Source of the DNA: UBA3071 sp965369635
GTDB taxonomy: Bacteria > Chloroflexota > Anaerolineae > UBA3071
DNA: 8,530 bases
Assembly (NCBI GenBank): GCA_965369635.1
Contig: CBDURC010000133.1
Location: 1-8,530, forward strand
Reading direction: 5' to 3'
The notes under the pieces are model-generated. The model was not told the DNA's origin, did no database searches, and saw only the letters and a program-made list of their open reading frames with translations. A program made the position numbers and the translations under genes. This document shows, piece after piece, positions 1 through 4,870 of this stretch (within the stretch, counting starts at the first letter, position 1; every line of letters begins with the position of its first letter).

Positions 1-455
1 ACTACATGCGATTGCGGGTGGACGACGAAGCGCTGGCCCAGGACCTCACGGCGGCCACGTTCGAGCGGGCCTTTGCCAAGCGGGGCCAGTTGCGCGACCC
101 CGACGCCTTCGCCGCCTGGCTGTTTCGCATCGCCCGCAACGAGCTGGGCCAGCACTTCAGGCGGTGGAGCAGGAGCGGCGCCCACGTGTCATTGGAGGCT
201 GCCCTGGGAGTGCCCGACGGCAATCCTTTGCCTGAAGAGCAGGCGGCCAAGCGCCAGGAACTGGCGGAGCTGCTAACGGCAGTAGCTGAGCTTTCGGAGC
301 GAGAGCAAGAGATCATTCGCCTCAAGTTCGTGGCCGGGCTGACCAACCGGGCCATCGCCAAGGTGCTGAGGCTGAGCGAGAGCAACGTGGCGGTGGTCCT
401 GTACCGGGCCATTCGGAAGTTGCGGGGCAGGTTGGGTGTGGGAGAGGTGAAGTGA
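1..455 (+). CDS. RNA polymerase ECF sigma factor, 5'-truncated by window start
   Basis: This is an ECF-type sigma-70 family factor that would direct RNA polymerase to a specific promoter set. The reading frame is open from base 3 to the TGA at 453-455. The first visible residues belong to region 2 (a DDEALAQDLTAATFERAF stretch, then DPDAFAAWLFRIARNEL), so the real start and region 2.1 lie upstream. The ATG at 6-8 is very unlikely to be the start. Region 4 follows near the C-terminus: LSEREQEIIRLKFVAGLTN, then a helix-turn-helix with RAIAKVLRLSESNVAVVLYRA and a basic KLRGRL tail. The stop overlaps the GTG of the next gene (GTGA), so the two are translationally coupled, as is usual for sigma/anti-sigma pairs. 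The promoter specificity cannot be read from the sequence. Confidence 0.93.
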   Translation, partial: YMRLRVDDEALAQDLTAATFERAFAKRGQLRDPDAFAAWLFRIARNELGQHFRRWSRSGAHVSLEAALGVPDGNPLPEEQAAKRQELAELLTAVAELSEREQEIIRLKFVAGLTNRAIAKVLRLSESNVAVVLYRAIRKLRGRLGVGEVK

Positions 456-1321
456 GGGAGCGACAGGCGGCGTCGGCATTTTCCCAGGCGTTGGACAGAA
501 CGCTGGCAGGCGAGCAGGTTGCGATGACGGTGGGCGATGCCGCACTGTTGGGCGTGGCACAGCGGCTGGCGCGGCTGCCGGAGTTGCTGCCGCAGGTAGA
601 CCCAGCCTTCCAGCGGCGGGTGCTGGCGCGAGCCCCGCAGGCAGACTGGCGACCGAGGCGAGCCTGGCTTCGTTGGAGGGTTCTTGCTCCCGTGCTGGCG
701 GCATTGCTCGTGCTGCTGGGTCTGGGGCTGTTCACCCCAGGTGGCTTGGCTGTCCTGGCCGGGCTGGCGGCTCGTTTCCACCTGGGCGGCTTCGCCGTGC
801 AGGTCACACCGCAGCCGGCAAGCGGCGGTGAGAGCTTCGTCGTTGCCTCACACCAGCGGCTGGCCAGCGTGGAGGACGCTCAGTCGCTGGTGGACTACGA
901 TGTGCTGACACCACAGGTGCTGCCGTCAGGCTATGTGTTGCAGGATATCATTGCCGTCTCCTACGAGGGGATGCCGGTCTGGATCCCCCAGCCTTTCTAC
1001 CTGGAGCTGGAGTACCGCGCCGAAGGCGATCCGGAACTTCATCACCTGACGCTGCGGGAGTTCGTGCTGGCAGTGAGGGAGGGCGAGTACGTGCGCCGCA
1101 TCCGGCAGGTGGACTTCGCCTCACGGGACGTGAGCCAGGCCGAGGATCTGTTCGTGGGTGAGATGCCGGGAGTCCTCTTGACCATGACCACCGAACCGGG
1201 CCTGCCGCCCGTGCGCCGGCTGATCTGGCAGCAGGGTGAGGTGGTGTTGGAGATGCTCAGCCAGACCTTGAGCGTAGAAGAGATGCTGGCGATAGCGAGA
1301 CAAATGACAAATGACCAATAG
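452..1321 (+). CDS. Probable membrane anti-sigma factor with DUF4367-like C-terminal domain
   Basis: This 289-residue protein probably holds the upstream sigma factor inactive at the membrane. The GTG start at 452 is supported by GGAGAG at 441-446 and by its overlap with the sigma stop codon. Residues 1-75 form a soluble, Arg-rich cytosolic part (AFSQALDRTLAGEQ near the N-terminus). A hydrophobic stretch follows at about 78-94, with a second weaker one to about 113. The remainder is an external domain with a PSGYVL motif near 155-160 and a C-terminal pattern VLEMLSQTLSVEEMLAIARQM that resembles DUF4367-type anti-sigma-associated domains. No zinc-binding HxxxCxxC anti-sigma motif is seen, so the anti-sigma role rests on gene order and topology. 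The last codons (N-D-Q-stop) lie in a 7-bp repeat array, so the original C-terminus may have been altered. Confidence 0.75.
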   Translation: MRERQAASAFSQALDRTLAGEQVAMTVGDAALLGVAQRLARLPELLPQVDPAFQRRVLARAPQADWRPRRAWLRWRVLAPVLAALLVLLGLGLFTPGGLAVLAGLAARFHLGGFAVQVTPQPASGGESFVVASHQRLASVEDAQSLVDYDVLTPQVLPSGYVLQDIIAVSYEGMPVWIPQPFYLELEYRAEGDPELHHLTLREFVLAVREGEYVRRIRQVDFASRDVSQAEDLFVGEMPGVLLTMTTEPGLPPVRRLIWQQGEVVLEMLSQTLSVEEMLAIARQMTNDQ

Positions 1322-1334
1322 CCAAATTCCAATC
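1314..1334 (+). repeat. Three tandem 7-bp repeats (YCCAAT family)
   Basis: Three contiguous heptads, ACCAATA (1314-1320), GCCAAAT (1321-1327) and TCCAATC (1328-1334), span the stop codon of the probable anti-sigma gene. They match the heptads at 2136-2184 and 3305-3346, and the complement of those at 4835-4869. By eye the unit is degenerate but keeps its 7-bp phase without gaps. Confidence 0.6.
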
Positions 1335-1367
1335 CGAACAATCCTGGGAACTGCAATTTGGCGTTTT
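1321..1367 (+). terminator. Possible weak hairpin terminator after sigma/anti-sigma pair
   Basis: GCCAAATT at 1321-1328 and its exact reverse complement AATTTGGC at 1355-1362 could form an 8-bp stem closing a 26-nt loop, followed by TTTT at 1364-1367. The position just after a stop codon suits a terminator. The stem is AT-rich, the loop is long and the T-run is short, so strength is doubtful. The right arm also overlaps the putative -35 element of the toxin promoter. Confidence 0.3.
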
Positions 1368-1386
1368 ATAACTTACGGGTTATAAT
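1358..1386 (+). promoter_or_regulatory. Putative toxin-antitoxin promoter with 20-bp palindromic operator
   Basis: TTGGCG (1358-1363), a 17-bp spacer and a perfect TATAAT (1381-1386) form a sigma-70-like promoter. A perfect inverted repeat overlaps it: TTATAAC (1366-1372), 6-bp spacer, GTTATAA (1379-1385). HigA-type antitoxins repress their own operon by binding such palindromes over the -10 region, so this is a plausible operator. One conflict is that the -10 directly abuts the GTG start at 1387, placing the expected transcription start inside the reading frame. The left arm contains a second -10-like TATAAC (1367-1372) that would give a nearly leaderless transcript. An ATG immediately followed by TGA also occurs at 1385-1390, overlapping the GTG. 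Confidence 0.45.
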
Positions 1387-1752
1387 GTGACGCAGAACGA
1401 CTCACAGCAGTGGAGTGTTGAGTTCTACGCTGACGCAATGGGGCGCATCAAGGTACTGGAATTCATCAACGGTCTGCCAGCTCAAGAACGGTCAGCGATC
1501 AAGAGATCTATCGAGTTGTTGCTAGAATTTGGCATTCAACTTCCTGCGCCCTACGTCAGGGCTATTGTTGGACACCGCAAGCTCTGGGAGTTGCGTGCCG
1601 GAAGCATCCGGTTGCTCTATTTCGCTCACACAGGAAGACGGTTTGTGAGTCTTCATGCCTTTCGCAAGAAGGGGCAAAAAACTCCACAGCGAGAGATCGC
1701 TGTTGCCGAGAGACGAAAGGCGGAGTTTCTGGAGAGGGTGGGTGACGAATGA
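1387..1752 (+). CDS. higB: RelE/HigB-family toxin, phage Gp49-like (type II toxin-antitoxin)
   Basis: This 121-residue protein resembles the Gp49-like branch of the RelE/ParE toxins, most of which cut mRNA at the ribosome. Visible family features are the first strand WSVEFYADAMG (residues 9-19), the EFINGLP helix start, the central KLWELRAGSIRLLYF block (65-79) and the basic AFRKKGQKTP segment (91-100), where the catalytic or RNA-contacting residues of the family lie. GTG at 1387 is the first usable start after an in-frame stop at 1369-1371 and keeps the conserved first strand. The in-frame ATG at 1438 would delete that strand. No strong ribosome-binding site precedes the GTG. The stop overlaps the antitoxin start as ATGA. 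Sampled lines of this module are about 47-55% GC, against about 67% in the membrane genes, which suggests horizontal acquisition. Length is normal for the family. Confidence 0.87.
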   Translation: MTQNDSQQWSVEFYADAMGRIKVLEFINGLPAQERSAIKRSIELLLEFGIQLPAPYVRAIVGHRKLWELRAGSIRLLYFAHTGRRFVSLHAFRKKGQKTPQREIAVAERRKAEFLERVGDE

Positions 1753-2033
1753 GTACAAATGTGCGCTTTGAAGATTGGGCGGCTGAACAGATGAAGGACT
1801 CCGAGTTCCGGGAAGCTTACGAGGCACTGGAGCCAGCCTATCAGATCGCTCGTTTGCGTATCTTGCGCGGTCTAACCCAACAGCAGTTGGCCGAGAGAGT
1901 AGGCACTAAGCAGCCCAGTATCGCTCGGCTGGAGGGTGGTCGAAGTACACCCAGTTTGGATTTCCTGCGCCGGGTGGCTCAAGCTCTTGATGCCCGAGTA
2001 GAGGTTCGCGTCGTGCCCCGCGTGGCGGAGTGA
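1749..2033 (+). CDS. higA: HigA-type antitoxin, XRE-family helix-turn-helix
   Basis: This 94-residue protein is the cognate antitoxin. It should bind and neutralise the upstream toxin and repress the operon through the palindrome at 1366-1385. Residues 1-30 are an acidic helical N-terminus (FEDWAAEQMKDSEFREAYEALEP). A complete XRE/Cro helix-turn-helix spans about 32-83: IARLRILRGLTQQQLAERVG, then TKQPSIARLEGGRSTPSLDFL as turn and recognition helix. A short strand VEVRVVP follows. ATG at 1749 overlaps the toxin TGA (ATGA), and GGAGAGGGTGG lies upstream at 1731-1741. Toxin-first order and a C-terminal-half HTH are typical of the HigBA and Gp49/XRE pairs. Its TGA is itself overlapped by the ATG of the small frame at 2033. 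Confidence 0.9.
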   Translation: MSTNVRFEDWAAEQMKDSEFREAYEALEPAYQIARLRILRGLTQQQLAERVGTKQPSIARLEGGRSTPSLDFLRRVAQALDARVEVRVVPRVAE

Positions 2034-2194
2034 TGTCTCTGATCTTGATAACAATTCGGAGTGTAGATAACTTGCTGGAGATGCTGAGCCATACGCTGAG
2101 TGGAGAAGAGATGCTCCTCATCGCGGAGACAATATCCCAATACCCAATACCCAGTATCCAATATCCAATAGCCCAATCCCAAATGGAGTATTGA
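2033..2194 (+). pseudogene. Remnant of a DUF4367-like anti-sigma C-terminus (53-codon frame)
   Basis: A short frame from ATG 2033, overlapping the antitoxin stop, to TGA 2192-2194 encodes 53 residues. Residues 14-34 (bases 2072-2134) read LLEMLSHTLSGEEMLLIAETI, matching the last conserved segment of the probable anti-sigma protein encoded at 1244-1306 at 14 of 21 residues and 44 of 63 bases by my count. The rest of the domain and the membrane segment are missing. After residue 34 the frame runs through a 7-bp repeat array, giving a Tyr/Pro/Gln-rich tail. I read it as a decayed paralogue fragment. A translated micro-protein coupled to the antitoxin cannot be excluded but has no positive support. 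Confidence 0.6.
2136..2184 (+). repeat. 7-bp repeat array (YCCAATA), upstream of DUF2298 gene
   Basis: Seven contiguous heptads: CCCAATA twice, CCCAGTA, TCCAATA twice, then the slipped units GCCCAAT and CCCAAAT. The array ends directly before GGAG at 2185-2188, the likely ribosome-binding site of the gene at 2199. It resembles in style the short tandemly repeated 7-bp sequences known from filamentous cyanobacteria (CCCCAAT-type), though I do not claim homology. Confidence 0.75.
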
Positions 2195-2198
2195 TCTG

Positions 2199-4826
2199 AT
2201 GGCGGTCTTGTCCTTCTGGTTCATCATCCAACTCTTCGCCCTGGCAGTGCTGCCGCTGGCTTGGCGGTTGTTCCGCGCTTTGCCGGAGCGGGGCTACGTC
2301 CTGGCCAAGCCGCTGGGGTTGCTGCTGGTCTCCTACGTCTTCTGGACTGGGTGCAGTGCCGGTTTCCTGCGCAACAGCGCCGGTGGCATTCTCTTCGCCT
2401 GGCTGCTGGTGGCCGCGCTTTCCGCTTGGCTGGGACGAGAGGGGCTGCGGCGGATTGAGAGCGATGGCTCGCTGCCCCTGCTGCGCTGGCTGCGGGAGAA
2501 CTGGCGTCTTGTGCTGACCACGGAGTTGCTCTTCGCCCTGGCTCTGATCTTGTGGGCCTTCGTGCGCTCCCACGATCCGGGCATCAACAGCACCGAGAAG
2601 CCGATGGAGTTCGCCTTCCTCAACGGCATCCTGCGCAGCGAGATCTTCCCTCCTCTGGACCCTTGGCTTTCCGGCTTTGCCATCAGCTACTACTACTTTG
2701 GCTACGTGATGATGGCCGTGCTGACCCGGCTCTCAGGGGCGACGTCGGGCGTGGGGTTCATTGCTGCCTCGGCGACATGGTTTGCGTTGACGATGACGAC
2801 GGCCTTCGGCATAACCTATGATCTGGTGGCTAAGGGAGGGGAGGCAAAAGAGGGAAAGGAAGGAAAGGAGGAAAAGGAGGTGGAGGCCTCCCTTGGCTCC
2901 CTCTTGTTCGGCTTCTTGGGCTCGCTGTTCGTGGCCGTGCTGGGAAATCTTGAGGGACTGTTTGAGCTTCTTCACGCCAAAGGTATCGGTGGCGAGGCTC
3001 TCTATAGCTGGCTGGACGTGAAGAACTTGGCCGGGGCACCGGCCAGCAACACCTGGTATCCAGGCGACAACTGGTGGTGGTGGCGCGCCTCGCGGGTCAT
3101 CCACGACAAGAGCCTTTCGGGGGCCAGCCAGGAGGTTATTGACGAATTTCCCTTCTTCAGCTTCCTGCTGGGGGACCTGCATCCGCATGTGCTGGCGCTG
3201 CCGTTTGTGCTGCTGGTCATGGGCCTGGCGCTTAACTTGGTTCTGTCTCATAGATTCCAGGCTTCAGGTACCGGGTTTCAGCTTCGTGAGAGCGAATCAT
3301 CCCTCTCCAACGGCCAATCTCTAATCTCCAAACTCCGATCTCTGATTCTCGACCTCTGGGTCAGTTTGATCAACACTATCCCGATGGGAAGAACGGGCCT
3401 GCTGCTCTACGGTCTCTGCCTGGGCGCTCTCGGTTTCCTCAACACCTGGGACGTCCTTCCCTACCTTTTCCTGACCATGCTGGCCTATGGCGTGGTGCGG
3501 GCGTGGCAGCGCGGCAGGGTGGACAACCGCGTTCTGGGCGAAGCTGTTGGCGTGGGGGCGTTGCTGGGCGTGCTGGGCGTTGTGCTCTACCTGCCCTTCT
3601 ATCTCTCCTTCTCATCGCAGGCGGGGCAGGGGGGGCTGGTGTGGCCCAATCTCTACAATCCGACCCGCCTGGTGCAGTTCTTCCTGATGTTTGGGCACTT
3701 CCTGGTTGCAGTCATGTTCCTGCTGGGGCTGGCGACAGCGCGGTTAGGGGCCAAGCGAGTGCTGCGCGACGGATTGAGCTGGCTGCCTTGGACGGTGCTG
3801 CTGCCAGCGTTGCTGTTGGTGCTGACGGTCTTCCTGGCGCGAGTGTCGCCGCAAGGCCGCGCCTTCGTTGAGCGGTTGCTGTCCATGCCGGCGGTGCAGG
3901 CGGACGTGGGCGGGAGCGGTTTGCAGGAGATACTGCGGCAGATCGGCCTCCGTCGCCTGACGACGCCCGGCACCTATCTCCTGCTGGCCGCCTTGCTGGC
4001 CTGGGTGGTCGGCCTGTTGTCGGTAGGGGCGCTTGGCCGAACGTCCCTGCCCGGACGGCAGATTGAGGCCAAGGACGCTGCGGTGTGGCTATCGCCACCG
4101 CTCACTTTCGTCCTGCTGATGCTGATCACGGCTCTGCTGCTGACTTTCGGCGTGGAGTTTGCCTTTCTCAAGGACACCTTCAGCACGCGCATGAACACGG
4201 TGTTCAAGTTCTACTACCAGGCGTGGCTGCTGCTGGCCCTGGCCTCGGCCTATGCGGTGAGCGTGCTTTGCCGCAGCCGCGGCGCGGGGCGCACCATCGG
4301 ACTGACGCTGGTTTCCCTGCTGGTGCTGGCGGGGATGGTCTATCCGGTGATGGCGGCCTACAGCAAGTCGAACCGCTTCGCCGGGCCGCGCACGCTCGAT
4401 GGTTTCGCCTACGTCGAACAATACGCACCGGACGAGGCGGCAGCCATCGCCTGGCTGCAGGCGATGGAACCTACAGGAGCGGCGGTGGTGCTGGAAGCGC
4501 CGGGTGGCTCCTTCCGCGCCGAGCAGTCGCGGGTGTCATCGGCTACGGGGCTGCCTACACTGTTGGGTTGGGGCGGTCACGAACTGCAGTGGCGCGGCTC
4601 CTACGACGAGCCAGGGCGGAGGGAACCGGTCATCGAGAACATCTATCGCAGCGCGCCTCCGGCTGAGATCTTGACGCTGCTTGAGGAGTGGAACATCAAG
4701 TACGTCTTTGTCGGCCCCGCGGAGTACGCCAAGTACAACCTCACGCCGCAGATGCTGACCCGCTTTGATCGCACCATGGACAAGGTGTTCGAGCAGGGCA
4801 ATGTGCGCATCTACCGAACGCGGTAG
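2199..4826 (+). CDS. DUF2298 / Chlor_Arch_YYY polytopic membrane protein
   Basis: This 875-residue, very hydrophobic protein belongs to the DUF2298 (Chlor_Arch_YYY, TIGR03662) family, whose biochemical role is not established. Its GT-C-like layout and neighbours suggest a lipid-linked sugar transferase. Family landmarks in order: INSTEKPMEFAF near 128-139; PPLDPWLSG; the signature YYYFGY at 164-169; four tryptophans at 292-295 followed by RASRV; EFPFFSFLLGDLHPHV at 316-331; NTWD at 415-418; and TRMNTVFKFYYQ at 663-674. A soluble C-terminal region (about 725-875) carries SSATGLPTLLGWGGHE and a final RIYR. ATG 2199 is preceded by GGAG at 2185-2188. Two in-frame low-complexity inserts stand out: a Lys/Glu/Gly run at 212-229 from a purine-rich tract, and residues 350-388, partly encoded by 7-bp repeats. 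Long variable inserts are known in this family. It heads a three-gene operon. Confidence 0.92.
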   Translation: MAVLSFWFIIQLFALAVLPLAWRLFRALPERGYVLAKPLGLLLVSYVFWTGCSAGFLRNSAGGILFAWLLVAALSAWLGREGLRRIESDGSLPLLRWLRENWRLVLTTELLFALALILWAFVRSHDPGINSTEKPMEFAFLNGILRSEIFPPLDPWLSGFAISYYYFGYVMMAVLTRLSGATSGVGFIAASATWFALTMTTAFGITYDLVAKGGEAKEGKEGKEEKEVEASLGSLLFGFLGSLFVAVLGNLEGLFELLHAKGIGGEALYSWLDVKNLAGAPASNTWYPGDNWWWWRASRVIHDKSLSGASQEVIDEFPFFSFLLGDLHPHVLALPFVLLVMGLALNLVLSHRFQASGTGFQLRESESSLSNGQSLISKLRSLILDLWVSLINTIPMGRTGLLLYGLCLGALGFLNTWDVLPYLFLTMLAYGVVRAWQRGRVDNRVLGEAVGVGALLGVLGVVLYLPFYLSFSSQAGQGGLVWPNLYNPTRLVQFFLMFGHFLVAVMFLLGLATARLGAKRVLRDGLSWLPWTVLLPALLLVLTVFLARVSPQGRAFVERLLSMPAVQADVGGSGLQEILRQIGLRRLTTPGTYLLLAALLAWVVGLLSVGALGRTSLPGRQIEAKDAAVWLSPPLTFVLLMLITALLLTFGVEFAFLKDTFSTRMNTVFKFYYQAWLLLALASAYAVSVLCRSRGAGRTIGLTLVSLLVLAGMVYPVMAAYSKSNRFAGPRTLDGFAYVEQYAPDEAAAIAWLQAMEPTGAAVVLEAPGGSFRAEQSRVSSATGLPTLLGWGGHELQWRGSYDEPGRREPVIENIYRSAPPAEILTLLEEWNIKYVFVGPAEYAKYNLTPQMLTRFDRTMDKVFEQGNVRIYRTR
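2832..2885 (+). repeat. Purine-rich low-complexity tract inside DUF2298 gene
   Basis: About 54 nearly pure A/G bases encode a Lys/Glu/Gly-rich loop (residues 212-229) just after a membrane segment. The composition differs sharply from the surrounding coding sequence and resembles the tract at 7746-7793 in the third membrane gene. It is in frame and probably tolerated as a cytosolic loop. Confidence 0.55.
3305..3353 (+). repeat. 7-bp repeat array (CTCCAAT-like) inside DUF2298 coding sequence
   Basis: Heptads in constant phase read CTCCAAC, GGCCAAT, CTCTAAT, CTCCAAA, CTCCGAT and CTCTGAT (3305-3346), then a degenerate unit to 3353. The encoded residues 369-385 (Ser/Leu/Ile-rich) lie in a loop between the VLALPFVLLVMGLALNLVL and LLLYGLCLGALGFL membrane segments. 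The orientation matches the array at 2136-2184. Just upstream, TCAGGTACCGGG (3264-3275) resembles TCAGGTATTGGG at 4851-4862, so the repeat-derived insert may begin near 3255. Confidence 0.6.
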
Positions 4827-4834
4827 CGAAGGGG

Positions 4835-4869
4835 TATCAGGTATTGGATATCAGGTATTGGGGATTGGA
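4835..4869 (+). repeat. 7-bp repeat array in inverse orientation (TATTGGR)
   Basis: Five heptads, TATCAGG, TATTGGA, TATCAGG, TATTGGG and GATTGGA, fill the gap after the DUF2298 stop codon. It includes a perfect 13-bp direct repeat (4835-4847 and 4849-4861, period 14). The unit is the reverse complement of the YCCAATA heptads at 2136-2170; I count 27 of 35 bases matching between the two arrays. The GGGGA at 4860-4864 within it probably serves as the ribosome-binding site of the next gene. Confidence 0.7.
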
Positions 4870-4870
4870 G

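Noticed and set aside
2..781. Long reverse-strand open frame of 259 codons opposite the sigma/anti-sigma genes
   Set aside because: It lies entirely antisense to two well-supported overlapping genes, has no recognisable domain and a composition typical of GC-rich shadow frames.
2045..2073. Possible promoter TTGATA, 17 bp, TAACTT before the DUF2298 gene
   Set aside because: The -10 matches only three of six consensus bases and the element lies inside the anti-sigma remnant; too weak to list.
1244..2170. Toxin-antitoxin pair as part of an insertion sequence or integron cassette
   Set aside because: No transposase or integrase, no terminal inverted repeats and no attC-like site are visible; the flanking repeats are diverged host-gene tails.
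2832..2885. Frameshift or sequencing error in the purine tracts
   Set aside because: Family motifs are in the same frame on both sides of each tract (2832-2885 and 7746-7793), so no net frame change is present.
1314..4869. Heptad arrays as a CRISPR array
   Set aside because: Units are 7 bp, contiguous and degenerate, with no 20-40 bp repeats separated by unique spacers and no cas genes.
4844..4870. TTG 4844 as start of the middle membrane gene
   Set aside because: The added nine residues are encoded wholly by the 7-bp repeat array and lack a suitable ribosome-binding site; ATG 4871 has GGGGA at a 6-nt spacing.
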